Assembly (NCBI GenBank): GCA_017383785.1
Contig: JAFNVD010000143.1
Location: 1 to 21,389 of the forward strand
DNA length: 21,389 nucleotides
Direction: 5' to 3'
Origin: Peptococcaceae bacterium
Lineage (GTDB): Bacteria > Bacillota > Peptococcia > Peptococcales > Peptococcaceae
A program made the translations under genes and the position numbers. Numbering within the stretch: position 1 is the stretch's first letter; each line of letters opens with the position of its first letter. Positions 7,998 through 15,844 of this stretch are shown here, piece after piece. Below the pieces are notes generated by a model, which saw only the letters and a program-made list of their open reading frames with translations, ran no database searches and had not been told where the DNA came from.

Positions 7998-9404
7998 ATG
8001 TTAGAGACAACAGAAATTAGACAGATTATGCGTGAGCCGGAGGTGTATATCGGTAAACGTGTGGAATTGGCCGGGTGGATTCGTAATATTCGCGTGTCAA
8101 AACAGTTTGGGTTTATAGAGTTGAATGACGGCAGTTTTTTTCAAAATCTGCAGATTGTATTTGAAGATAAATTAGACAATTTTGAGGAAGTGGGCAAGCT
8201 GGGGATTAGTACTGCATTGTATGTTGCAGGTACCATCGTGGCATCTCCGGGTGCAGGGCAAAAGGTAGAGCTGCAGGCCGAAGAAATCGTAGTAGAGGGC
8301 AGCTGTCCATCTGATTATCCTTTGCAGAAGAAACGTCATACTTTTGAATATTTGCGTACCATTGCACATTTGCGTCCGCGTACCAATACATTTTCTGCAG
8401 TATTTCGTTTGCGTTCGGTACTGGCCTATGCTATTCATCAGTATTTTCAGGAAAAAGGCTTTGTGTATGTCAATACACCAATTATCACAGCCAGCGACTG
8501 TGAAGGTGCGGGGGAAATGTTCCAGTTGACCACATTGCCGTTAGAAGAGATACCACGCACACAGGATGGAAAAGTAGATTATAGTATGGACTTCTTTGGC
8601 AAACCTGCCAACCTCACTGTAAGCGGCCAGTTAAATGCAGAGGCATTCGCTATGGCGTTCCGCAATGTATATACATTTGGACCTACATTCCGTGCAGAAA
8701 ACTCCAACACTGCTCGTCATGCGGCAGAATTTTGGATGCTGGAGCCGGAAATTGCTTTTGCAGATTTAGAGCAGAATATGGCCTTGGCAGAGGATATGAT
8801 TAAGTATTTGATTAACACTGCATTGACAGAGCTGCCGGAAGAAATGGCGTTCTTCAATCAATTTGTAGACAAAGGGTTGTTAGAACGTATGCAACATATC
8901 GTATCTTCTGATTTTGGCAGAGTGACTTATACAGAAGCAGTGGCAATTTTAGAAGATGCAGTGAAAGCGAAAAAAGTAGAGTTTCAGTATCCTGTAGAAT
9001 GGGGTATTGATTTACAGACAGAGCACGAACGCTATCTGACAGAACAGCACTTCAAGAAACCGGTATTCGTTACTGATTATCCAAAAGATATCAAAGCATT
9101 TTATATGCGTTTGAACGATGATGGCCAAACAGTAGCAGCAATGGATTTACTGGTGCCCGGCATTGGTGAAATCATTGGCGGCAGTCAGAGAGAAGAACGA
9201 TTAGACTTATTAGAAGCACGGATTCAAGAGTTGGGCTTAAATCCGGAAGATTACTGGTGGTATCTGGACTTGCGCAAATATGGCGGTGCTCGCCATGCAG
9301 GATTTGGGCTTGGCTTTGAACGTTTGATTATGTATGTTAGCGGCATGGGTAATATTCGCGATGTAGTAGCATTCCCGCGGGTAGCCAACAGTGCTGAGTT
9401 TTAG
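7998..9404 (+). CDS. asnS: Asparaginyl-tRNA synthetase
   Basis: A class IIb synthetase that charges tRNA-Asn with asparagine in the cytosol. The N-terminal OB-fold anticodon-binding domain appears as VELAGWIRNIR...GFIELNDGS within residues 20-60. Motif 2 is FRAENSNTARH at 231-241; the SNT-R-H form separates AsnRS from AspRS. Motif 3 is GFGLGFERL at 435-443 with R442. The 468 residues match the family norm. GGAGG at 7983-7987 precedes two possible starts, GTG at 7995 and ATG at 7998; I prefer the ATG, though the GTG spacing is also acceptable. It is driven by the promoter at 7926 and is followed 24 bases later by yajQ, with no terminator between, so the two are probably co-transcribed. Confidence 0.96.
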   Translation: MLETTEIRQIMREPEVYIGKRVELAGWIRNIRVSKQFGFIELNDGSFFQNLQIVFEDKLDNFEEVGKLGISTALYVAGTIVASPGAGQKVELQAEEIVVEGSCPSDYPLQKKRHTFEYLRTIAHLRPRTNTFSAVFRLRSVLAYAIHQYFQEKGFVYVNTPIITASDCEGAGEMFQLTTLPLEEIPRTQDGKVDYSMDFFGKPANLTVSGQLNAEAFAMAFRNVYTFGPTFRAENSNTARHAAEFWMLEPEIAFADLEQNMALAEDMIKYLINTALTELPEEMAFFNQFVDKGLLERMQHIVSSDFGRVTYTEAVAILEDAVKAKKVEFQYPVEWGIDLQTEHERYLTEQHFKKPVFVTDYPKDIKAFYMRLNDDGQTVAAMDLLVPGIGEIIGGSQREERLDLLEARIQELGLNPEDYWWYLDLRKYGGARHAGFGLGFERLIMYVSGMGNIRDVVAFPRVANSAEF

Positions 9405-9428
9405 TAGATTTATTTGGAGGTATGAATC

Positions 9429-9926
9429 ATGGCAAAAGAACCTAGTTTTGACGTTGTATCCGAAGTGGATATGCAAGAAGTGAATAATGCAATTAACCAG
9501 ACTACAAAAGAAATTACACAGCGTTTCGATTTCAAAGGCACCAAAAGTGTAGTAGAAGTAGAAAACGGCAATTCTATTAAAATTGTAACAGAAGATGATA
9601 CCAGAATGCGCAACATTGTAGATATTCTACAGAGTAAATTTATCAAACGCGGCGTATCTATCAAAAATTTGGAATATGGTAAAGTAGAATCTGCTGCAGG
9701 CGGTATGGTGCGTCAGAGCATTCGTATCAAACAGGGCATTGAAGCCGATGTAGCCAAAAAAATCACTAAAGACATCAAAGAAAGCAAATTAAAAGTACAG
9801 ACCCAGCTGCAGGATGACCAGGTGCGTGTCAGCGGCAAAAAAATCGATGACTTACAGGCAGTCATTGCATTGCTGAAAAGTAAAGATTATGGTGTAGAAC
9901 TGCAGTTTAGCAATTTTAGATCCTAA
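9429..9926 (+). CDS. yajQ: YajQ family nucleotide-binding protein
   Basis: A 165-residue YajQ (DUF520) protein. The opening block MAKEPSFDVVSEVDMQEV, the RFDFKGTKS motif near residue 35 and the closing KSKDYGVELQFSNFR are family signatures, and the length is typical. The family is a small cytosolic double ferredoxin-like fold that binds nucleotides; some members, known from Xanthomonas, bind cyclic di-GMP and affect transcription. No such role can be shown here. GGAGG lies about ten bases upstream of the ATG, and the gene follows asnS closely. Immediately downstream lies the first copy of the palindromic repeat, 18 bases after the stop, in place of a conventional T-tailed terminator. Confidence 0.93.
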   Translation: MAKEPSFDVVSEVDMQEVNNAINQTTKEITQRFDFKGTKSVVEVENGNSIKIVTEDDTRMRNIVDILQSKFIKRGVSIKNLEYGKVESAAGGMVRQSIRIKQGIEADVAKKITKDIKESKLKVQTQLQDDQVRVSGKKIDDLQAVIALLKSKDYGVELQFSNFRS

Positions 9927-9943
9927 AACATAGTATTTTTCTT

Positions 9944-10130
9944 GTTCTGAAATTCTGTTTCTGCTCCCCTCGTTCCATGGACATATTATTGCTTGTACAG
10001 CTTTGTTGCACTTTGTGCACCACGCTTTGTACAATCTGCAAATTTGTCCATGTCAATGGAGATAAGGTGAATTGCCCGTAGGGCAAAAGAAGATGCCCTG
10101 GGGTACGCCGCAGAAATCAGATTTCAGAAC
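9944..10130 (-). repeat. Dispersed nested-palindrome repeat, copy 1
   Basis: A 187-bp element with imperfect terminal inverted repeats at 9944-9964 and 10110-10130. Ten outer pairs (GTTCTGAAAT with ATTTCAGAAC) and an inner TTTCTGC/GCAGAAA are joined by CTG/CAG with single-base bulges. Inside it nest CATGGACA/TGTCCATG (9976-9983, 10045-10052), TTGTAC/GTACAA with AGC/GCT (9993-10001, 10024-10034) and TGCAC-TTT-GTGCA (10007-10019). It is homologous in reverse orientation to 20066-20208. It carries about 43 extra net bases at 10058-10104, including TTGCCC-GTA-GGGCAA. Minus strand is used here so that both copies read alike. No transposase is present. It resembles ERIC-like or MITE-like intergenic palindromic elements; a structured RNA is the alternative. 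Confidence 0.85.
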
Positions 10131-10188
10131 GTATATGAAATATGTTTGATTATTTAGATACTGTAGAAAATATAAGGAGGAGGACATC

Positions 10189-10815
10189 ATGCAGCTCAAT
10201 GACAGACAGGAAAAAATAGTAGAAATCGTAAAAGCACATGGACCGATTACCGGTGAAAAGGTGGCTGAACAGTTAAATCTGACACGTGCATCCTTGAGAC
10301 CGGATTTAGCGTTCTTGACACAGATTGGCCTGTTAGATGCCCGTCCACGTGTAGGCTATTATTATAAAGGGGCACAGAATCCTTTTGGTTTAATGGGACG
10401 CATGACCGACATGACAGTGGGTGCCCATCAATCTGTTCCGGTAACCGTAAAGGAAAATACCTCTGTATATGATGCTATTGTCAGTATGTTTGTAAATGAC
10501 GTTGGTACACTGTTTGTAGTCAATGACAATCAGGAGCTGGAGGGTATCAGTTCTCGTAAAGATATGCTGAAAATTGCAATCGGCAAAGCGGATATCAATC
10601 AATTGCCAATCGGTGTGATTATGACACGTATGCCAAACATTGTAGTAGCGTATGAGGAAGAAAGCCTGTGGGAAGTAGCAGAGCGCATGATTGCCCATCA
10701 AATTGACGGCATGCCGGTAGTGCGTGAGGGAGAAAACGGCAAGTTGAAAGTAGTAGGCCGTATTACCAAAACCAATGTTACCAAAGCATTTGTTGCCCTC
10801 GGAAAACAGCAGTAA
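10189..10815 (+). CDS. HTH-CBS transcriptional regulator, CcpN/YqzB type
   Basis: A 208-residue DNA-binding protein with an N-terminal winged helix-turn-helix (residues about 1-62, with GEKVAEQLNLTRASLRPDLA as the recognition region) and two CBS domains (about 75-140 and 145-205). This is the architecture of CcpN, the Bacillus repressor of gluconeogenic genes, whose CBS pair senses adenine nucleotides. GGAGGAGG lies close upstream of the ATG. The neighbours here give no clue to its targets; Bacillus ccpN sits beside a pyruvate-phosphate dikinase regulator gene that is absent here. The 70 bases before the start lie immediately after repeat copy 1, so its promoter is either just downstream of, or inside, that element. 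Family assignment is firm; the regulon is not known. Confidence 0.88.
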   Translation: MQLNDRQEKIVEIVKAHGPITGEKVAEQLNLTRASLRPDLAFLTQIGLLDARPRVGYYYKGAQNPFGLMGRMTDMTVGAHQSVPVTVKENTSVYDAIVSMFVNDVGTLFVVNDNQELEGISSRKDMLKIAIGKADINQLPIGVIMTRMPNIVVAYEEESLWEVAERMIAHQIDGMPVVREGENGKLKVVGRITKTNVTKAFVALGKQQ

Positions 10816-10829
10816 AAAACAGCAACAAT

Positions 10830-10860
10830 ACCAGTTGTCCATTGGATGACTGGTTTTTTA
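10830..10860 (+). terminator. Rho-independent terminator after the HTH-CBS regulator
   Basis: ACCAGT at 10830-10835 pairs with ACTGGT at 10849-10854. An inner TCC-ATT-GGA is separated by a TG/TG internal loop, and a run of T follows. Confidence 0.78.
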
Positions 10861-10986
10861 TTGCCCAAATGGTCAAATCAAAGAATTATATAGAAAATCT
10901 AACCAAAAAGCAGGAGAAACCTGTTTTGATGCGAATATACATAGATAATATGAGATGTCACTATAATACAGCGACGAGGTGATCGT

Positions 10987-12033
10987 ATGACAATTCGTGA
11001 AGAAATTGAAGTTTTAGAAAAACAGCGGCTTTCTCCGTTGGCTGTTGCTGCTATGGATAGTCTTGGACGTGAACGTGCAGAAGAACAGGATGTATTACGT
11101 ACTTGTTTTATGCGTGACCGTGACCGTATCATTCATTCGAAAGCATTCCGTCGATTAAATCAGAAGACACAAGTGTATATTACACCATCCGGTGACCATT
11201 ATCGTACTCGATTGACACATACGCTAGAGGTGAATCAGATTGCCAAAACCATTGGCAAAGCTCTGCGCTTGAACGAAGATTTAATGGAAGCAATCGCATT
11301 GGCCCATGATGTGGGGCACACGCCATTTGCCCATACAGGCGAAGAAGTACTAAATGAGCTGATGCCCGGTGGATTTAAACATAATGTCAACAGTGTGCGT
11401 GTATTGAGCCGTATAGAAAAGCACAAAGGAATGCCCGGGCTGAATCTTTCCAAAGAAGTATTAGATGGCGTATTGTATCATAGCGGATATGGCAAAGCCA
11501 CAGATCATGCAGCTACCCTGGAAGGGCAAATTATTCGATTTAGCGATAAAATTGCCTATGTACAGCACGATATTGATGACAGTATCCGTGCAGGCGTATT
11601 AAAAGAAGAGGATTTACCGTCAGAATATACGGAAGTTTTGGGACATAGTCATGGCGACCGTATTACCACATTGGTAAAAGATTTGGTGCAGCATGCACAA
11701 AAAATGATGGAAAATGCCACATCAAGAGAAGACATTACGCTTTGTTTCACACCGGAAGTTGACAAAGCGATGCAGGGGCTGCGCTCCTATATGTTTGAAC
11801 ATGTATATCAGAGCGGGATTTGCTCTATGGAGCGAGAACGCGCAGCACTGGTAGTGCGGTATTTGTTTGAACATTACAGCAAGTATCCGGAGCAAATGCC
11901 TGCGCTATATCAGCAAATTGTACAGGAAGAGGGCATTGCACAAGGCGTGTGTGATTATATTTCCGGTATGAGCGATGCATATTGTATTTCTGCATTTAAA
12001 GAAATTACAATGCCCCGTTCTTTTATTTCATAA
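10987..12033 (+). CDS. dGTPase-like HD-domain deoxynucleotide triphosphohydrolase
   Basis: A 348-residue HD-superfamily enzyme of the dGTPase-like subfamily, which hydrolyses dNTPs to the deoxynucleoside and triphosphate and so tunes the dNTP pool. Metal ligands are in place: H78 in RLTHTLEV, H107-D108 in AHDVGHTPFAH and D187 in RFSDKIAYVQHDIDD. RDRDRIIHSKAFRRLNQKTQV near residues 40-60 is the family N-terminal block. The start follows GAGGTGAT with three bases between, and a TATAAT at 10962-10967 may be its -10 box, although no good -35 is seen. It lies directly before dnaG. Bacterial relatives are often called Dgt, but the substrate range of this shorter subfamily varies, so I leave the symbol empty. 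Confidence 0.9.
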   Translation: MTIREEIEVLEKQRLSPLAVAAMDSLGRERAEEQDVLRTCFMRDRDRIIHSKAFRRLNQKTQVYITPSGDHYRTRLTHTLEVNQIAKTIGKALRLNEDLMEAIALAHDVGHTPFAHTGEEVLNELMPGGFKHNVNSVRVLSRIEKHKGMPGLNLSKEVLDGVLYHSGYGKATDHAATLEGQIIRFSDKIAYVQHDIDDSIRAGVLKEEDLPSEYTEVLGHSHGDRITTLVKDLVQHAQKMMENATSREDITLCFTPEVDKAMQGLRSYMFEHVYQSGICSMERERAALVVRYLFEHYSKYPEQMPALYQQIVQEEGIAQGVCDYISGMSDAYCISAFKEITMPRSFIS

Positions 12034-12059
12034 CTTTTTGCATATGATGTCGAATAATA

Positions 12060-12168
12060 TCGAAAATAAGCGAAAATAAAGAAAATAACGAGAAATAACA
12101 AAATTTTTTTCAAAATAAAAGAGGAAATTCAAAAACGAAAGAGAATATTAAGCAAGATAAACGAAAAA
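12060..12168 (+). other. A-rich leader with repeated GAAAATAA-like units before dnaG
   Basis: The 147 bases between the dGTPase gene and dnaG are A-rich and C-poor on the plus strand. From about 12060 to 12107 four near-copies of GAAAATAA (one as GAGAAATAA) occur at 9-11-base intervals, followed by AAAATTTTTTTC. I see no clear terminator or -35/-10 pair. It may be an unstructured leader that favours ribosome loading or an upstream-promoter-like A-tract region. Confidence 0.4.
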
Positions 12169-12180
12169 ATGGGTGATGAT

Positions 12181-14079
12181 ATGTCTACAGGATATATACC
12201 ACAGGAAGTTCTGGATGAGATTGTTGCCCGATGTGATATTGTATCAGTCATTAATGAATATGTACCGTTGAAACGAAGGGGTAGTAATTATCAAGGGCTT
12301 TGTCCGTTTCATAATGAAAAAACACCTTCGTTTTCTGTTTCCCCATCAAAGCAGATTTTTCACTGTTTTGGCTGTGGGAAAGGTGGGAATGTATTTCGAT
12401 TTGTGATGGATATAGAGGGCATTTCTTTTGTGGAAGCTGCAGAAAAACTGGCCAAACGTGCCGGTGTAAAATTGCCGGAGAAAGAATTGACACCGGAGCA
12501 GCGTAAAGCAATGGAAAAACGCAAACGGTATCAGCAGATCAATGAACTGGCGGCCAGATATTATCACTCGGTGTTGATGAAAAGCAACATGGGACAACCT
12601 TATCGCGATTATTTAAAACAAAGACAAATCGGTGAAGACACCATTGTAAAATTTCGGCTTGGTGCCACACCTGCAGGGTGGGACAACTTATATCGTGAAA
12701 TGAAAAAACGCGGTATTACCGAGCAGGAAATGCTGGATTTGGGCTTAATCAGTCAGACCAAAAAAGGAACGTATGTAGACCGTTTTCGTCAGCGATTAAT
12801 GTTCCCTATCTGTGATGAAAAAGGTACTGTCATAGCATTTGGCGGACGTATTATTGACAAAGATTCCAGTCCGCAGAAATATCTGAATTCGCCGGATACG
12901 CCGTTGTTCCACAAGAGCCGCAATTTGTACGGGCTGCATTTGTCACGTGCCGGTATTCGCAATGCGGATCAGGCAATTATTGTGGAAGGGTACATGGATG
13001 TTATTAGCTGTCATCAGCATGGCATTACCAATGCGGTGGCTCCTTTGGGTACAGCATTTACCCCGGAACAAGGCAAGCTTTTGATGCGCAATACCTATCA
13101 GGTGGGTATTTCTTTTGACGGTGATGCTGCCGGTGTAAAGGCTACCATGCGTTGTTTGGATATTCTATCCGATTTGGGCTGCACAGCCCGTGTCATTCAG
13201 ATACCGGATAATGCTGACCCTGATGAATATCTAAAGAAATACGGGAAAGAAGCCTTTGAACGCCTGATTTCCGAAAGTCAAGAGCTGATTATGTATAAAA
13301 TAGCGAAATATATGGAAACAACTAATACGGATAGTATTACAGGCAAAATGAAGGTTGTTTCTATGCTGTTGCCGGATATTCGCAAATTACAAAGTGCTGT
13401 AGCGCGAGAATCCGCCATTCGCGAAATTAGTCAGAAACTTCAGGTGAGCGAAAAAGCAATCTGGGATGAACTGCGGCGCAGTCAAAATACCCCCGGAACT
13501 ACAGTACAAGCTGAATCGCATAATATTGGTGAAGAATATACCGGTATTGTGCAGGAAAATGATGACCCTATAGGGAATATAGAAAGCAAGATTGAAAGAA
13601 ACATACTGCATATTATTTTTGAACGTCCGGAACTGCTGGCTGAAGCGGAACGCTTTGGCGGCATCGCTTTATTGAGTAAAGATGCTGCAGTTATGTATCA
13701 GGACTTTCAAGAAAGTATTCGACGCACTGGAAAAGTAGAAACGACTGCGATTCCGCAGGAACGAGGGCAGATGCTTGCGGATATTCTCATGGAAGAATTA
13801 TATATTACAGACATGGATAAAGCGTTACGTGATAGTTTAGTACAGCTCAAGCAAGAGCAGCTGGACAAAGAGTATCAGGAAATCATGTCTCAAATAGCAC
13901 AGGTTTCTAAGCAAAGAAACAGTGTCCAAGAAAAGGGCAAAGAAAATCTGGAAGAAAATGTGGAGGCAGCTAACAAGATGCAGAATGCATTGCTGATGAG
14001 ATTGGATGCAATCCTACGTGAAAAGAAACAATACGAAGCATTGAACACGAAACTTCAAGAAAGGGGGAATAGCAGATGA
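12181..14079 (+). CDS. dnaG: DNA primase
   Basis: DnaG makes RNA primers for the replisome. The CHC2 zinc-binding domain has C41, H44, C62 and C65 (CPFH...CFGC). The catalytic core includes the Toprim domain with E269 in VEGYMD and D313/D315 in FDGDAAG. The C-terminal third (about 440-632) is helical and should bind the DnaB helicase. At 632 residues it has the usual length. An ATG at 12169 is in frame, but nothing resembling a ribosome binding site precedes it. GGTGAT placed three bases before the ATG at 12181 matches the spacing used by the preceding dGTPase gene, so I chose 12181. Its TGA overlaps the start of rpoD (ATGA), the classic primase-sigma pairing of the macromolecular synthesis operon. 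Confidence 0.96.
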   Translation: MSTGYIPQEVLDEIVARCDIVSVINEYVPLKRRGSNYQGLCPFHNEKTPSFSVSPSKQIFHCFGCGKGGNVFRFVMDIEGISFVEAAEKLAKRAGVKLPEKELTPEQRKAMEKRKRYQQINELAARYYHSVLMKSNMGQPYRDYLKQRQIGEDTIVKFRLGATPAGWDNLYREMKKRGITEQEMLDLGLISQTKKGTYVDRFRQRLMFPICDEKGTVIAFGGRIIDKDSSPQKYLNSPDTPLFHKSRNLYGLHLSRAGIRNADQAIIVEGYMDVISCHQHGITNAVAPLGTAFTPEQGKLLMRNTYQVGISFDGDAAGVKATMRCLDILSDLGCTARVIQIPDNADPDEYLKKYGKEAFERLISESQELIMYKIAKYMETTNTDSITGKMKVVSMLLPDIRKLQSAVARESAIREISQKLQVSEKAIWDELRRSQNTPGTTVQAESHNIGEEYTGIVQENDDPIGNIESKIERNILHIIFERPELLAEAERFGGIALLSKDAAVMYQDFQESIRRTGKVETTAIPQERGQMLADILMEELYITDMDKALRDSLVQLKQEQLDKEYQEIMSQIAQVSKQRNSVQEKGKENLEENVEAANKMQNALLMRLDAILREKKQYEALNTKLQERGNSR

Positions 14080-15263
14080 CAGGGGCAAACATGAATACAG
14101 AAAAAGAAAAAGTAAGACAGCTCTTAATGAAAGGCAAAGAGAAAGGGTCTTTATCCTACGAAGAAATTATGGACAGCCTGGCAACTACAGAGCTTTCTCC
14201 TGAACAAATTGATGATATTTATGAGCAGATTTCTGCTATGGGTATCAAATTGGTTCATGATACTACACCGTCATTAGATGAATTAGACAATATCGATATG
14301 GATGAAACAGCAGAAATTGTTTTGCTTGATACAGAAGATATGGATTTATCTGTTTCTGCTATGGAAGATGATCTCAGACCGGAAGATGTAGAGGAAGAGG
14401 TTATCGATCTGGACTTGAGTGTGCCGGATGGCGTAGGCATTGATGATCCGGTTCGTATGTACTTAAAAGAAATCGGTCGCGTACCGCTTTTAACCGCAGA
14501 AGAAGAAATTGAACTGGCAAAACGTATGGAACAGGGCGATGAAGAAGCCAAAAAGAAATTGGCAGAAGCCAATCTGCGTTTGGTAGTAAGTATTGCAAAA
14601 CGTTATGTTGGTCGCGGGATGCTGTTCTTGGATCTGATTCAGGAAGGGAACCTGGGCTTGATCAAAGCTGTAGAAAAATTTGACTACGGCAAAGGCTTCA
14701 AATTCAGTACTTATGCTACCTGGTGGATTCGTCAGGCCATTACCCGTGCCATTGCCGATCAGGCCAGAACCATTCGTATTCCGGTACACATGGTAGAAAC
14801 CATCAACAAATTGATTCGTGTTTCTCGTCAGCTCTTACAGGAGTTGGGGCGTGATCCTACACCGGAAGAAATCGCTGCTGCTATGGAAATCCCGGTAGAA
14901 CGTGTACGTGAAATTCAGAAAGTAGCACAAGAGCCTGTATCGTTGGAAACTCCAATCGGGGAAGAAGAAGACAGCCATTTGGGTGACTTTATCGAAGACG
15001 AAGATGCACCGGCACCTGCGGAAGCGGCATCTTACATTCTGCTGAAAGAACAGCTGGAAAGCGTATTGGATACACTGACACCGCGTGAAGAAAAAGTACT
15101 GCGTCTGCGTTTCGGTTTGGACGATGGCCGTTCCAGAACCTTAGAAGAAGTAGGTCAGGAATTTGGCGTTACTCGTGAACGTATTCGTCAGATTGAAGCG
15201 AAAGCATTACGCAAACTGCGTCATCCAAGCAGAAGCCGTAAACTGAAAGATTATTTAGACTAA
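14076..15263 (+). CDS. rpoD: RNA polymerase primary sigma factor
   Basis: The housekeeping sigma factor (RpoD/SigA), 395 residues, about Firmicutes size. Region 1.1 occupies roughly 1-80, followed by an acidic stretch. Region 1.2 begins at DPVRMYLKEIG, near residue 124. Region 2 has NLRLVVSIAKRYVGRGM from about 166 and the -10 recognition/melting helix YATWWIRQAITRAIADQAR. Region 3 includes RIPVHMVETINKL. Region 4.2 has VTRERIRQIEAKALRKLR from 365, the -35 recognition helix. The ATG at 14076 overlaps the dnaG stop and follows AAGGGGG; an ATG at 14091 is a weaker alternative. The strong consensus promoters in this window (15362, 21298, 7926) fit recognition by such a factor. Transcription ends at the hairpin at 15275. 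Confidence 0.97.
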   Translation: MTGANMNTEKEKVRQLLMKGKEKGSLSYEEIMDSLATTELSPEQIDDIYEQISAMGIKLVHDTTPSLDELDNIDMDETAEIVLLDTEDMDLSVSAMEDDLRPEDVEEEVIDLDLSVPDGVGIDDPVRMYLKEIGRVPLLTAEEEIELAKRMEQGDEEAKKKLAEANLRLVVSIAKRYVGRGMLFLDLIQEGNLGLIKAVEKFDYGKGFKFSTYATWWIRQAITRAIADQARTIRIPVHMVETINKLIRVSRQLLQELGRDPTPEEIAAAMEIPVERVREIQKVAQEPVSLETPIGEEEDSHLGDFIEDEDAPAPAEAASYILLKEQLESVLDTLTPREEKVLRLRFGLDDGRSRTLEEVGQEFGVTRERIRQIEAKALRKLRHPSRSRKLKDYLD

Positions 15264-15274
15264 ATAGCTAGTTG

Positions 15275-15308
15275 TCGAGCCGATTGTTTTCACATCGGCT
15301 CGATTTTT
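15275..15308 (+). terminator. Rho-independent terminator after rpoD
   Basis: TCGAGCCGAT at 15275-15284 pairs perfectly with ATCGGCTCGA at 15294-15303 around a nine-base loop, followed by five T. Confidence 0.92.
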
Positions 15309-15361
15309 CTATCACGTTGTAAAACACGTATCAAAAATTTCATAAAAATTAAAAAAAGATG

Positions 15362-15390
15362 TTGACAATAGCACTTGGTTAGCATATAAT
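15362..15390 (+). promoter_or_regulatory. Consensus sigma-70 promoter of the tRNA cluster
   Basis: A perfect TTGACA (15362-15367) and a perfect TATAAT (15385-15390) lie 17 bases apart. They are preceded by an A-rich stretch (AAAAATTAAAAAAAGATG) that could act as an UP element. The start should be near 15397, about 30 bases before the first tRNA. Confidence 0.92.
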
Positions 15391-15426
15391 AATAAAGGCT
15401 CCAGAACCGGGAGATAGAAAGTCCGT

Positions 15427-15500
15427 GGGCCTATAGCTCAGTTGGTTAGAGCATCCGGCTCATAACCGGACGGTCCTTGGTTCAAGTCCAAGTGGGCCCA
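15427..15500 (+). tRNA. tRNA with anticodon CAU, probably tRNA-Ile2 (lysidine type)
   Basis: A 74-base cloverleaf: acceptor GGGCCTA/TGGGCCC, anticodon loop CTCATAA, discriminator A, CCA not encoded. CAU can be Met or the tRNA-Ile whose C34 becomes lysidine to read AUA. C4-G69 and C5-G68 with A37 and A38 are the features that the lysidine synthetase TilS uses in E. coli, and all are present. It is not an initiator: the acceptor top pair is G-C and the anticodon stem lacks the three consecutive G-C pairs in initiator form. Confidence 0.85.
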
Positions 15501-15526
15501 CTATTATTTAAGCCAATATATTGTAT

Positions 15527-15600
15527 GGCATGTTGGAGAAGCGGCTTAACTCACCAGCCTTTCACGCTGGCATTCACGGGTTCGAATCCCGTACATGTCA
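15527..15600 (+). tRNA. tRNA-Glu (anticodon UUC)
   Basis: A 74-base cloverleaf: acceptor GGCATGT/ACATGTC with one G-T pair, anticodon stem CCAGC/GCTGG with loop CTTTCAC (anticodon UUC), T arm ACGGG-TTCGAAT-CCCGT, discriminator A. No encoded CCA. Second gene of the three-tRNA transcript. Confidence 0.95.
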
Positions 15601-15607
15601 TATCCAT

Positions 15608-15680
15608 GGGCGTTTAGCTCAGCTGGGAGAGCGTCTGCCTTACAAGCAGAATGTCGGCGGTTCGATCCCGTCAATGCCCA
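15608..15680 (+). tRNA. tRNA-Val (anticodon UAC)
   Basis: A 73-base cloverleaf: acceptor GGGCGTT/AATGCCC, anticodon stem TCTGC/GCAGA with loop CTTACAA (anticodon UAC), discriminator A. No encoded CCA. It follows tRNA-Glu after only seven bases and is the last gene before the terminator. Confidence 0.95.
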
Positions 15681-15682
15681 TT

Positions 15683-15715
15683 AAAATGGTGTCGCAAACG
15701 CGGCACCATTTTTTA
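15683..15715 (+). terminator. Rho-independent terminator of the tRNA cluster
   Basis: ATGGTGTCGC at 15686-15695 pairs with GCGGCACCAT at 15700-15709 (ten pairs, one G-T) around AAAC. Flanking AAA/TTT pairs extend the stem and a T-rich tail follows. Confidence 0.92.
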
Positions 15716-15740
15716 TTTTATTTGTTTATTGATTGTGTTA

Positions 15741-15770
15741 TTCGCAGCAGGATGTTAGAATGAGTATAAA
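15741..15770 (+). promoter_or_regulatory. Weak promoter candidate for the t6A operon
   Basis: TTCGCA (15741-15746) and TATAAA (15765-15770) are 18 bases apart and lie between the tRNA terminator and tsaE. The -35 box matches consensus at only four positions. The 75-base leader that would result holds a small imperfect hairpin at 15771-15791. Confidence 0.35.
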
Positions 15771-15844
15771 TAGATTCCAATGGGAAGTCTAATAGCATAC
15801 GGTCACTTATGGTGATGTTGTATTATTCCAAGGGGGAATCCACG

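Noticed and set aside
10907..10927. AAAGCAGG-AGAAA-CCTGTTTT hairpin in front of the dGTPase gene
   Set aside because: It could be a weak second terminator, but the T run is consumed by the stem and a better terminator already stands at 10830.
12169..12180. Four-codon N-terminal extension of DnaG from the upstream ATG
   Set aside because: No ribosome binding site precedes that ATG, while GGTGAT is well placed for the ATG at 12181.
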